Source of the DNA: Dasypus novemcinctus
Lineage: Eukaryota; Chordata; Mammalia; Cingulata; Dasypodidae
Reading direction: 5' to 3'
Assembly (NCBI RefSeq): GCF_030445035.2
Contig: NC_092216.1
Span: 16,555,405-16,619,404, forward strand
Length of the DNA stretch: 64,000 bases
Shown piece after piece: positions 9,769-21,214 of the stretch. Below the pieces are notes generated by a model. It saw only the letters and a program-made list of their open reading frames with translations, was not told the DNA's origin and did no database searches. Every line of letters starts with the position of its first letter. Position 1 is the first letter of the stretch. Position numbers and translations under genes: made by a program.

Positions 9769-11853
9769 ATGGAGGAGATCAAGATGGTGGCTGAGAGAAC
9801 TTGCCTTGTGGTCTCTCCTGGGACGAGGTGGCTGGGCGCCGCTGGAGGTTCTCCGAGGCCGGGCTTTTTTGGGATTTTTGCAGGGCAGGAAGTGTCTGGA
9901 CATCGATTTGGTGGAAAGGTAATGGAGAGGATTGGTCTATAAGATATAATTTGGGTTCTATTGCCCGGAGGTGAGACCTGCACACGGGTTGCTCCCTCTT
10001 TGGGGTGGGTGGAGCCATGGTATTGGCACGGTGGCACTGCTTTTTGGTGGCTCTGTGGTGCTGGGGAGTTCTCGAGTCCTGGGCAGGCTGTTGGGAGGTT
10101 GATGGGACGGGCCGCCTTTGCGGATCGATTTGGGGAGACAGACGGTGTTTTGTTGTGAAGCAGGGGAATTTTTGATTGCGGACACAAATAATAGCGCTTC
10201 CGCCTGGAGCCCCGCCCACACAAGCTCGGCTGCCGATCTGCAATGGAATTAGATTGTGGGCAATAAAGGGACGTAATTGCGAGGTTGTTACAGGGTGCAG
10301 CGAGGGAGGGGGACACGTCTGGAAGCTGAGTGGGGAATATTTTGCGAAGACTGGGAATTCCGGTTTTGGAATCTGTTTTCAGCATTTCAAACTGGCGGCC
10401 AGCCCACGGGCTGGGCTTCGGATCTGCATCATTAAATTGGCTGCCATGTAGAGGCGCCATCACGTGGCCATTTTATGGAATCACAGGGTGGGAGCTGTCC
10501 AAAAGCTGAATTGATGATTTACCCACATAAATAAACCCTAGTGAGTAAGTGAATTGCAGGGTTCAGACATAATATAGAGTTTGTGGATCTGACTTCCCCC
10601 ATAGGACTGGCACCCAGCTGCGGGGATCCCTGAGGGCTGTGTTACACTGAGGGGCTCCTACTCTTCCTGTTGACCAGATTTGAGGTTGCTGGGTCTGAAT
10701 CCCCTAAACTCTGGTGGCCCACACCCCAGAGTCTCACACCTCTTGAGCCTTCAATATCTCAGACTTTCCACCCCTGAATCCATCACGCCCAGAGGTCCAT
10801 CTGAGATACTTGAATGCCCTAGCCTACAACATTTGGGTTTTTTCTTTATCATTTCATTTTGTTTTGTTTTTATTTTCATTTTATCTTTTTTTTTTACTTT
10901 TTTTAATGTCCTGATTGCTAATATTGCATTATCCCCTAGTCTTTTCTCCCAGCGTATCCCCCAAAGTCTTTTTTTTATTCAGTTATTTAGGGTTTTGTAT
11001 TCTTTTTGTTGCTGTAGTTGGTGTTGCAATTGTGGTTAGTGTATATCTGTTTTTTTTTTCTTTCCCCACCCTGTTCCCCACCCTTTGCCCACCACTTTTT
11101 CTTTCTTCCTTTCTTCTCTTCCTTCTTTTTTTCTTCTTTTCTTTTTCTGTTTTCTCTCTCCCTCATGTCCCTCATTTTCTACTTATTTTATTTTAACTCA
11201 ATTATACAATAGGTGCAGCAGGGAACACCTCACATTTGCCAGGTTTTCTCATCCTCCACTGCCTCATTTCTCTGTGAACTGATTTAGGCTTCCTACACTA
11301 TCCCCTTTCCCCTACATCTTGATATCTGCCATCATCTACTGTCTCTCCTATATTCCACCTCCCACCTCCCTTTCTTTGATCCACAAAGTGTCTAACTCTT
11401 AATTTCTAATACCTTTGTTCTGTTTTCTGTCTGTTATCCACTCTTGAAACTATTACCCTTCTTTTCTCTTTCCCTTTCTCACGAAAACAATAGCTTTTTA
11501 GCTCATACCATATTCCTCCCATATTCAGTCATCTACCTCATAATAGGTACTTTAACTACAGTTATAATTCCACAGAATTTACATGAATCTAACCTCCATC
11601 CTCCCAGATCTCATATTCTTGCTTTGTTAACATATATCACCAATACTATTTTACACTTTTTCCTTGTTTACACAATTGCCTTTCCCCATCACTAATACTT
11701 TCCTTTAAAGAGAACTTAACCAGTAACAAGAAATTAGAATAAGAATAACAAAGGGAAAAAGAGAAGATATAACACTTACACAAAAACAACAGCTAATTAA
11801 TCTCCAAGAGTAGACAAAGAAGCTAAGGAACTGATTAAACCCATCAAGATAAA
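9769..11853 (+). promoter_or_regulatory. L1-A 5' UTR (internal promoter region)
   Basis: Starts with a purine-rich block and 'caagatggtggc' (9780-9791), a one-base variant of the YY1-type site CAAGATGGCGGC seen at the start of L1-B. The first 1 kb is mildly GC-rich and partly open in many frames, with no conserved protein. 10840-11200 is a long T/C tract. From 11205 the sequence is shared with L1-B (from 46600) and L1-C (from 56460). L1 5' UTRs carry the internal RNA polymerase II promoter; activity of this old copy is not implied. Confidence 0.75.
10840..11200 (+). repeat. Pyrimidine-rich tract in L1-A 5' UTR
   Basis: Almost pure T and C for most of 360 bp, with (TTTC)n-like runs at 11097-11160. 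The same position in L1-C (56160-56460) and a shorter T/GTT-rich version in L1-B (46480-46570) show that it is a built-in part of this L1 family. The open frames called within it are low-complexity artefacts. Confidence 0.8.
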
Positions 11854-12825
11854 ATGCTGACCAGACAGCAACAAAAATCTACAAACCAAACCAGTAATCA
11901 GGAAAACATGGCTGAATCCAATCAACAAACCAAAAATCAGGAAGAGGAGCAGAACTTCGCACAAGCAATGAAAGATCTCAGAACATTTATCACTGAGAAA
12001 TTTGATGAAGTAATGAAAGAGGTTAACAACATGAAGACAACACTTGGAGGGGAAATTGCAGATATATGCAAAAAGATAACAGATATGATGGGAATGAACA
12101 CCACAGTTCAAGAAATCAAAAATACACTTGCAGCAAATATCAGCAGACTAGAAGAGGCAGAGCAGAGAATTAGTGATGTGGAAGACAGTACATCAGAAAT
12201 CAAACAGATAGTAGAAGGGGTCGATAAAAAGATAGAAAAAATCCAGCTAGGACTTAGGGACCTGAATGACAATGCAAAATGCTCAAACATACGTATTATA
12301 GGAATTCCAGAAGGAGAAGAGAAGGGAAAGGGGTCAGAAGGAGTGTTGCAGGAAATAATGGCTGAAAACTTCCCAAATCTACTGAAAGAGACAGATGTAC
12401 ATGTCCAAGAAGCACAGCGTACTCCACTAGTCAAAAACCCCAACAGGCCCACCCCAAGACATATACTTGTCAAATTATCCAATGCTCAAGACAAAGAGAA
12501 AATCCTAAAAGCAGCAAGAGAAAAGAAAACCATCACATACAAGGGAAGCTCCATAAGATTAAGTGCTGATTTCTCATCTGAAACCATGGAGGCAAGAAGG
12601 CAGTGGTATGATATAGTCAACGTACTAAAGGAAAAAAATTTCCAAACAAGAATACTCTATCCAGCTAAACTAGCATTCAAACATGATGGAGAGTTCAAAA
12701 TATTCGCAGATAAACAGAAACTGAAAGAGTATACCAACAAGAAACCTCCCCTTCAAGAAATTCTAAAGGGAGTTCTGCAGGAAGAAAGGAAAAAACAGGA
12801 CAGGCAGAGTTGGAGGAGAGTATAA
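11854..12825 (+). CDS. L1-A ORF1p, intact (323 aa)
   Basis: The L1 RNA-binding protein, which trimerises on L1 RNA and acts as a nucleic-acid chaperone during target-primed reverse transcription. The frame is uninterrupted. A basic, Gln/Asn-rich N-terminus (1-35) precedes a heptad-rich coiled coil (about 36-137, 'EIADICKKITDMMGMNTTVQ' style). An RRM follows from about 143 ('NIRIIGIPE') to 240, with the second strand at 'HILVKLSN'; the C-terminal domain (241-312) holds 'ARRQW' and 'YPAKLAF'. The start is the ATG that aligns with L1-B ORF1. By my count it is about 89% identical to the L1-B product. It remains open although ORF2 downstream is dead. Confidence 0.93.
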   Translation: MLTRQQQKSTNQTSNQENMAESNQQTKNQEEEQNFAQAMKDLRTFITEKFDEVMKEVNNMKTTLGGEIADICKKITDMMGMNTTVQEIKNTLAANISRLEEAEQRISDVEDSTSEIKQIVEGVDKKIEKIQLGLRDLNDNAKCSNIRIIGIPEGEEKGKGSEGVLQEIMAENFPNLLKETDVHVQEAQRTPLVKNPNRPTPRHILVKLSNAQDKEKILKAAREKKTITYKGSSIRLSADFSSETMEARRQWYDIVNVLKEKNFQTRILYPAKLAFKHDGEFKIFADKQKLKEYTNKKPPLQEILKGVLQEERKKQDRQSWRRV

Positions 12826-12901
12826 GAGCAACAGAAAAAGACAAAAAGAGAAGGGAAAAAAATACAAACAAAATAGGACAAACACAAATCCAATAAAAAA
12901 T

Positions 12902-15900
12902 ATGGCTAACACAAATAATTCCTTGAAAGTAATAACACTGAATGTCAACGGACAAAGGCCTTAACGGGCCTGGAAGGGAAGACTGTTGAAAACGACAGAA
13001 TTAAATTTGTGAAAGCAAAATTGTTAAAAAAAAAAATCCCCTCTAAGCATTGCAAATGCAAACCACTAAGTTGATAGAGGTCAGAAGGGGAAGGATTATA
13101 GGCCGGAATGTTCCTTTTAAGAAGACATTTTTGGGTTATATCCTTTATTATGTGTGCGGTTTATTCAGTGCTACTGTGTGTATTGTGGACAAGCTTAAGT
13201 CCTTGCTTGAAACAGCTAGTCTTTCTAGATGTTTAGAAGTAAACAACATGTTAAAGTAGAAAGTGTAAAACAATACTTCAGATATGTTTTCTGTTAATAT
13301 GTAGGAATGACTATTTGGGGAATGGGATTGTTAAACTAGATGTCTTAGAGCAGGATGCTGATGGGGTGGTGGTGGGGGCAGGGAAGGAAGTGCCCAGGGA
13401 AGGTTCTTTGCCTGTGAGTTGTGAGACAGGTTCAGATTGTCTGACCATTGTTCTCTAGGCATTTTAGTTATTACTGTGTATTACAGGACAATACCTAATG
13501 TCCAAAGTATGTAAAAAATAGAGGTAGTAAAATAATCCCTATATAAAGGTTCTTGTGTTAGTTTTAGGATGTACTGTCTTCTGGGAGTGACCTCTGTCCA
13601 TCCACCTTGAAATGGTGGGTGAGGAAGATGAGGAAGGGCAAAGGGAAGGGCTCCTTGGTAGTACTCTATATCTAGAAGACAGTTGTAGATTATAACCATA
13701 GTTCTATAAGTACATTTTTTGGTAAAAATACCTGTGTTAATTGCAGATATGGTTCATACTTTACTTCACATCTAAACTTTTTAGATATCTTGAGGTGACA
13801 ATGTATGATAAAATGTAGAGCTAGTGAATTAATGAATTTATAAATATCTTTTTTTTTTTTTTTTTAGTTAATAGAAGCATTTTTGACGTGGAATTGTTAA
13901 ACCACCTCTGAGCAGTATGCACCAGGACTTGTTCATTAAATTGGCTGCAGAAGGGCAGGGGGAGGGGTATATGCAGATGTGTTCATATTTCCATTTGAAG
14001 CTAACAGTGTGTGAGCATCTCTTGGCTATACCATAGGAAAACATTGTTAATTCAATAGAAACATATGTTCTTGCTAATAATTCAATATAGATCTGATAAT
14101 GAATTTTCTTAGAAGCATTATACTTATTGTACTCTTGCTTTTGTCTCACTTTAACTTGAGCATTATTAAGGGAGCACAGTATTTGTAATTCTGCCAGTAT
14201 CTATAGAGGCCTGTTGATATTTTTGTCCCCAAGAAAGGAATACATTTTTTTCCCACTGAGATGGTGTCAAATATTCTTGGCCATCACAATATCTCATGGC
14301 TTTGGGGCTGTGAGTTGGTAAATATTCATGATGTGTGATAAAGCATGATACATTCTGTGAGATCTTGACTAGATAAAAATGTATGCTCCGTTATGTCTAT
14401 ACACACACAGGACCTAAAGGTTATGTCAAACTAAACTGCTTGTGATTCTGGATGACTTTTGTGTTCTTTGCTTCTTGTGCTTTTCAGTTTTCTATATTGC
14501 ACAATTAAAAGTTTGAAAAAAAATAAATGTTACTTTAAAAACCTTAAAAAAAAAAAAGATTCAGACTGGGACATTGGATAAGGAAATATGACCCATGTGT
14601 ATGCTGTCTACAAGAGACACATCTTAGACACAGAGAAGCATGGAGATTGAAAGTGAATGACTGGAAAACAATCATACAAGCAAACAATAACCAAAAAAGG
14701 CAGGAATAGCTATATTAATATCAGACAAAATAGACTTTAAATGTGAAACAATTGTGAGAGACAAAGAAGGATACTACATTTTAGTGAAAGGGAAAATCTG
14801 TCAAGAAGATCAAACAATCATAAATATTTATGCTCCTAGAAAGAGTGCCTCTAAATACGTGAGGCAAATGCTAGCAAAACTAAGTGAAACAATAGATGCA
14901 TCTACAATTATAGTGGGGGATTTTAATACACCACTATCTACCTTGGACAGAACATCTCAAAAGAGAATCACTAATGAAACAAAACATTTGAACAGTATAT
15001 TAGAGGAGCTGGACCTAATAGACATATATAGATCATTACACCCAAACACAGCAGGATATACCTTTTTCTCAAGTGCATATGGAACATTCTCCAAGATAGA
15101 CCATATGCTAGGCCACAAAGAAAGGCTGAATGAGTTCAGAAAGATTGAAGTCATACAAAACAATATCTCTGACCACAATGGAGTCAAGCTGGAAATTTGC
15201 AAGGGACAGAGGCCCAGGTTTCACACCACGATTTGGAAATTAAACAGGACACTCTTAGAAAAACAGTGGGTCAAAAAGGAAATCTCAAAAGAAATCAATG
15301 ACTACCTTGAAACAAATGATAATGATAACACAACCTACCAAAATTTATGGGATGCAGCAAAAGCAGTACTGAGAGGGAAATTTATAGCCATAAATTCATA
15401 TTTCAAAAAAGAAGAAAGAGCAAAAATTGAAGAACTAACTGCACATTTGAAGAAATTAGAAAAACAACAGCAAAGTAATGCAACAGGAAGAAGAAGGAAG
15501 GAAATAACAAAGATAAGAGCAGAACTCAATGAAATAGAAAATAAGAAAGCGCTTGAAAAGATAAACAAGACCAAGAGCTGGTTTTTTGGAAGATCAATAA
15601 AATTGACAAACCTTTAGTGAGACTAACAAAGAAAAAAAGAGAGAAGATGCAAATACACAAAATAAGAAATGAGAAAGGCGATATCACCATTGGCCCCACA
15701 GAAATAAAGACTACCATAAGAGGATACTTTGAAAAACTATATTCCAACAAAAATGACAATTTAGAGGAAATGGACAAATTCCTAGAAACACATAAGCAGC
15801 CCATATTGAACGAAAGAAGAAATTGATGATCTTAACAAACCAATCACAAGCAGAGAGATAAAATCAGTCATTAAAAATCTCCCAACTAAGAAGAGCCCAG

Positions 15901-18286
15901 GGCCAGACGGCTTCACAGGTGAATTCTACAAAACATTCCAGAAAGAACTATCACCAATTCTGCTGAAACTATTCCAAAAACTCGAAACAGAAGTAACATT
16001 GCCGAACTCATTCTATGATGCCAACATTACCCTAGTACAAGACAAACAAAGACACCACAAGAAAGGAAAATTACAGACCAATTTCTCTAATGAACCTAGA
16101 CGCAAAAATAATTAACAAAATACTTGCTAGTCATATTCAACAACACATTAAATGAATTATACACCACGACTAAGTGGGATTTATTCCAGGTATGCAAGGA
16201 TGGTTCAACATAAGAAAATCAATCAATGTAATACACCATATAAACAGATTGAAGGAAAAAAATCATGTGATTATATCTATAGATGCAGAAAAAGCATTTG
16301 ACAAAATACAGCACCCTTTCTTGATAAAAATACTCCAAAAGATGGGAATACAAGGAAATTTTTTGAACATGATAAAGAGTATATATGAAAAACCTACAGC
16401 CAACATTGTTTACAATGGAGAATCCTAAAATCCTTCCCACTAAACTCAGGAACAAGACAAGGATGCCCATTGTCTCCGCTCCTATTTAACATTGTCTTAG
16501 AAGTACTTGCTCGAACACTGAGGCAAGAACCAGATATAAAAGGCATTCAAATTGGAAAGGAAGAAGTCAAAATTTCATTATTTGCAGATGACATGATCCT
16601 ATACATAGAAAATCCTGAGAGATCTACAACAAAGCTTCTAGAACACATAAATGAGTTTAGTAAAGTCACAGGTTATAAGATCAATGCATAAAAATCAGTA
16701 GCATTTCTGTACACCAATAATGAGTAAGATCAGGAGGAAATCAAGAAACAAATACCATTCACAATAGTAAATAAAAAAATCAAGTACTTAGGAATAAATT
16801 TAACTAAAGATGTAAAAAACTTATACACTGAGAGCTATACAAGACCGTTCAAGAAAATCAAAGAAGACCTAAATAAATGGAAGAATATTCCTTGTTCATG
16901 GATAGCAAGACTGAATAGTATTAAGATGTCTATCCTACCAAAACTGATCTACACATTCAATGCAATCCCAATAAAAATCAACACAGCCTTTTTTAAGGAA
17001 CTAGAAAAACTAACTATGAAATTTATTTGGAAAGGAAAGAGACCCCAAATAGCCAAAGACATATTGAAAAAGAAAAACAAAATTGGAGGAATCACACTAA
17101 CTGACTTCAAAACATACTGCAAAGCTACAGTAGTGAAAACAGCATGGTATTGGCATAAGGAGAGTCACACAGACCAATGGAATCAAATTGAAAGCTCTGA
17201 TATAGAACCTCACATATATAGCCACATAATATTCAATAAAGCCACCAAACCCTCTAAACTGGGAGAGAATAGCCTATTCAACAAATGGTGCCTGGAGAAC
17301 TGGATACCCATATGTAGAAGAATGAAAGAGGATTACCATCTCACACCTTATACAAAGATCAACTCAAGATGGATCAAAGACCTAAGTATAAGAGCCAAGA
17401 CCATAAAAACCTTGGAAAGCAGTGTAGGGAAACATCTACAGGACGTTGTAATAGGAAATGGATTCATGAATATCACACCAAAAGTAAGAGCAGCAAAAGA
17501 ACTAATAGATAAATGGAACTTCCTCAAAATTAAAGTCTTCTGCACCTCAAAGGAGTTTGTCAAGTAAGTAAAAAGGGAGCCCACACAATGGGAGAAAATA
17601 TTTGGCAACCGTATATCTGATAAGAAACTTATAACGTGCGTATATAAAGAACTCATATATCTTGAAAATAAAAAGATAAACAACCCATTTTAAAAATGGG
17701 AAAAAGATTTAAACAGACACTTCTCCAAAGAAGAAATACAAATGGCTAAAAAGCACATGAAAAAATGCTCCAAATCTCTAGCTATCAGGGAAATGCACAT
17801 CTGAACTACAATGGGATACCATCTTACTCTTACCATCTAAGATTGGCAGCTATGAAAAAAACAGAAAAATACAAATGCTGGAGAGGATGTGAAGAAAGGG
17901 GAACACTCATCCACTGCTGGTGGGAATGCAGAAGGATCCAACCATTCTGGAGGACAGTTTGGCAGTTTCTCAAAAAACTAACCATAGATTTGCCATATGA
18001 TCCAAGAATACCACTGCTGGGTATTTACCCAGCAGAACTGAAAACAAGGACACAAACCGATATATGTACACCAATGTTCATAGCAGCATTGTTCACTATC
18101 GCCAAAAGTTGGAATCAACCCAAATGCCCATCAACAGATGAGTGGATCAATAAAATGTGGTATATACACACAATGGAATACTACTCAGCTGTAAGAACAA
18201 ATACACTACAAACACACGTGACAAGATGGATGAATCTTGAGAACCTTATGTTGAGTGAAGCAACCCAGGCATTGACAGACAAATAG
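12902..18286 (+). pseudogene. L1-A ORF2 (endonuclease/reverse transcriptase), dead
   Basis: ORF2p nicks DNA and reverse transcribes L1 RNA. The ATG lies at 12902, but after ~50 bp the frame is broken by a retrocopy (12952-14557). Resumed L1 sequence has a one-base A-run deletion near 14697, then open blocks at 14754-15617 (rest of the endonuclease, with '[11 protein letters not shown]' and 'SDHNG'), 15617-15826, 16174-16428, 16470-16691 (with the 'FADDMILY' catalytic loop), 16926-17567 (thumb and downstream region) and 17765-18286 (Cys-rich C-terminus 'CWRGCEERG...HCWWEC'). Stops replace Gln or Lys codons at about 16170, 16689 and 17567, and there are several single-base frameshifts. Confidence 0.92.
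12952..14557 (+). mobile_element. Processed retrocopy of an mRNA 3' region, inside L1-A ORF2
   Basis: About 1.6 kb of non-L1 sequence ending in AATAAA (14522-14527) and, 19 bp later, a poly(A) run (14546-14557). That is the signature of a reverse-transcribed, polyadenylated transcript in the plus orientation. L1 stops after '...aatgtcaacgg' and resumes with 'gattcagactggg', so no target-site duplication is present; instead 16-20 bp of L1 are missing. No long open frame exists, so it looks like a 3' UTR. The parent gene is not recognised. An internal T run lies at 13850-13865. Confidence 0.75.
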
Positions 18287-21085
18287 TACATGACCTCAAT
18301 GATATGAAATAAGCAAGCTGCCTCAGAGAGCTAGAGACTGAATGATAGGCTTACAGAAAATTGGGGGGTGGAGGAAGGATGTGAGCCGATGTCTGCAGGG
18401 GTGGAATTTATGATGAGCTGGCAGTAAGTATGAACACGAAGAAGAGATAAAATGCGGGCAAGGGGTTGCCTTTGGGTGGGGCTTTGCGGGTTTGAGGGGG
18501 GCTGGGGACGGGCGGATGGGTAATATTGCCCAAAAAGTGGGGGGAAGGAGGGGTAGCATACAAACATAGGAGAGCTTCAGCTGTTGGTTGAGAGTAAAAT
18601 GCTGAGAAAATCGTATCAAAATATAATTAAGAGGGTTACCTGTTTAGGATGCTCGGAGGGGATGGTCTGATGTGGGACGGGCTCCTGGGGAATGTCTGAA
18701 TGCCCATTGTGCCAGAGTGGGTGGGACCATTGGGTAGAGACCCAAGTAGTGAGAGTGGGGGTGGACCCACATCCTGGGGAGGACGAATGCCATCAAATAG
18801 AGGGAATTGTATCTTTCAGGAGAAAAGGTGGCTCCCAGGGCATTGGGGCAGTTGAGCAAGTTAGGCCCCGAACACTGTTGCAAGTATCTCTGGACGTGGC
18901 TCCTTGGGAAACGGAGGTTGGATGTCACTGTGGGCACCAAGGGGATGGGAAAATGGATGTTAAAAGTGTGGAACCAAGGTAAATGTGGGGTAAGAGAGGA
19001 GTTTCGCGAGAGTACACAAGGATGGATATAAAACATGTAATATTACACCATAAACATATAAGGGACGACAGACTGAGAATGTAAACCATAATGTAAAACA
19101 TAGGATAACAAAAATTTAGAAAACTGTGTGTCCTAAAGTATGCACCACAATGTAAGCACAGATGTCACCTTCTTTGAAAGCTATTGTCTCAGACTCTGTA
19201 CATCACTGTAAGTAAATATGATGTGAATAGGTTGTAAGAGTATCGCTGTGGAAGGGAAAAGGTTTTGTGGCAGATGTGTGGGAGTGCTGTATATTGTATA
19301 TATGAATTGCTGTGGTCTAGGGCTCTTGTGAAGAGAAGTTCAATAATTAGGGAAAAAAAAAAAAGAAAAAGATAGGATGTAGAATTTTTCCAAGTCAACA
19401 CATATTCTATATCTAACCTTTAAACCCATCACTATATGCCATTTTGCTAGTAAGGGATCCTGACATTATATTGGACTTCAATTTTCAGGAAGTTCTGGAT
19501 CCCAGAGTGGTCCAAAAATGGCAGCGGAGGAATACTGGTATAGGATACTATTGACAGGTGATATATGGCTGACAGGGAGCTATACAGGGCATATGTCCAG
19601 GGTGCATGGTAATGTTTGGATATACTCACAGTGGCAACAATTAAAAACTACAGCTGGGGGGTACTGGGTTCCTGGCTGGGGGGTGCTCTGTCGTAGTCCT
19701 TAGGGGAGCAGCAGCAGTCCTCCAGGTGCAGCAGCAAGGACCGGGAAGCAATGAGGGTCCAACAGTGAGCCCCTGATACTAATGACTATGCTTGTGAGCC
19801 TATATGCCTGAAATAAGAACAAGGCCTAGAGCAGCACTGTGCCTGGGAATTTCCTTCTGACCACCTTCATGTTAGTCAAATGTGGCCAGTCTCGAAGCCA
19901 AACTCAGCATGTAAATGCAATGCCTTCCCCCCAGTGTGGGACATGACACCCGGGGATGAGCCTCCCTGGCACCGAGGGATCACTATCAACTACCAACTGA
20001 TGATGCAACTGGAAAATACCTTGAATTGAAGGTTCGATGCGGATCAGCAGAATATCCCTGTCTACATATAATAACGTGACTTTAAAATGCTGTTTGACCT
20101 AATGTAAGGGGGAAAAGGAAAAGAGAAATGAGTTTATATGGCTACGAGACTCTAAAAAAGAGTCTGGAGGCTGTCAGAAGGATTGCCCTTATGCATAACT
20201 GAGCAGAGTCTAAGAGACAGAAAAAGTAGATACAATCCCCAGGTATTGGTTCCTTGGAGGGCTAAAGAGACCCACAGGTTCTATGGTCATGGCAGATGGG
20301 GTTCACTGCCATGTCAGATGGCCCTTCTTTGGAGCTGGTGTTTCTGTGTGATGAAACTGGAATCAGATGGGATCTCTTTTCATAAGACTTTCATGCTACT
20401 TTACTGGAATTGTAGATGGTGTTGGGGTGGTTTAAGATATATTTAGGGGATTTGAATCTCTGGATTGACAATATGATAGCCAGGCCCTGAGCCTCAACAG
20501 ACTCCAGCTCCTACAATCTGATTTATTGGACTCACCTCACTCAGCTAAGATGGAGTTGAAGAAGGACAACCACCACACCATGGAGCCTAGAGTGCCTACA
20601 ACTGAAAGCAGGAAGATTGCATCCACTATCCATGTGGAATCTGAGCCTCCTCTTGACATAGAGGTGCAACGGACACAACCAATCCAAGGTCCACAGAGAA
20701 ACGGTGGCATTGGAGTGGGAAAAGTGGACATGGTGGCTGATGGGTATGGGGAATGGCAGGAAGAGATGAGATGTGGAGGCGCCTTTGGGACTTGGAGTTG
20801 CCCTGGATGGTGCTTCAGGGGCAATCACCGGACACTGTAAATCCTCCCAGGGCCCACTGGATGGAATGGGGGAGAATATGGGCCATGATGTGAACCATTG
20901 ACCATGAGGTGCAGAGATGCCTAGAGATGTACTTACCAAATGCAATGGAAGTGTCATGATGATGGGAGTGAATGTTGCTGGGGGGGAGTGGTGGGGTAGG
21001 GGTGGTGGGGTTGAATGGGACCTCATATTTTTTTTTAATGTAATATTTTTACAAAATCAATAAAAAAAGTTCTACTTAAAAAAAA
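18287..21085 (+). other. L1-A long 3' UTR
   Basis: From the ORF2 stop to the terminal A-rich tail is about 2.8 kb. L1-C shows the same sequence from 61926 to the window end (matching A up to ~20380), so the length is a family trait, not an insertion. It holds G-rich purine runs (18361-18374, 18480-18520, 18535-18555, 20980-21010) and a terminal 'aatgtaatatttttacaaaatc' type end. The open frames in it are not conserved in L1-C. Confidence 0.85.
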
Positions 21086-21199
21086 TGAAACAAAACAAAC
21101 ACACAGGCAAGCAGTATTAATGTAATATAAAAAAAATAAAGACAAAAAATACTAATCAGAAAACAAGTGAAAAAAAAAGAAAAGAAAAATAAAATAAAA
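21086..21199 (+). other. Possible 3'-transduced sequence with second A-rich tail
   Basis: After the L1 tail comes TGAAACAAAACA (21086-21097), identical to 9756-9767 at the other end, then ~75 bp of non-L1 sequence, then a second long A-rich stretch (21170-21200) directly abutting the outer duplication. This fits read-through past the first polyadenylation site at the source locus. The low complexity leaves room for a slippage explanation. Confidence 0.55.
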
Positions 21200-21214
21200 T
21201 AAAAGCTTAACTCT
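21200..21214 (+). repeat. Right target-site duplication of L1-A
   Basis: Exact copy of 9741-9755. The sequence beyond it continues the minus-strand L1 that lies left of 9741. Confidence 0.85.

Larger units (their letters stand above)
9756..21199 (+). mobile_element. L1-A: full-length L1 with internal insertion
   Basis: Order: a short 5' extra piece (9756-9768), 5' UTR (9769-11853), intact ORF1 (11854-12825), ORF2 broken by a 1.6 kb retrocopy and by many mutations (12902-18286), a ~2.8 kb 3' UTR ending in an A-rich tail near 21085, then ~115 bp of extra A-rich sequence up to the right duplication (21200-21214). The flanking 15-bp duplication shows that it integrated as a single unit. Confidence 0.9.

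Noticed and set aside
9732..10463. 243-codon minus-strand frame with Pro/Ser-rich translation
   Set aside because: It overlaps the L1-A 5' end and the insertion junction, is not matched in L1-B, and shows no domain. An L1 5' UTR antisense ORF was considered (known in primates), but conservation with L1-C is not seen.
10915..11212. Phe/Leu/Ser-rich frames
   Set aside because: Translation of the pyrimidine tract.
12952..14557. A host gene exon inside L1-A
   Set aside because: The insert ends in AATAAA and poly(A) with no splice-site structure or long frame, so a retrocopy explains it better.
20526..21026. Overlapping 95-161-codon frames in the L1-A 3' UTR
   Set aside because: Present in UTR sequence that is frame-shifted in the other copies; no domain.
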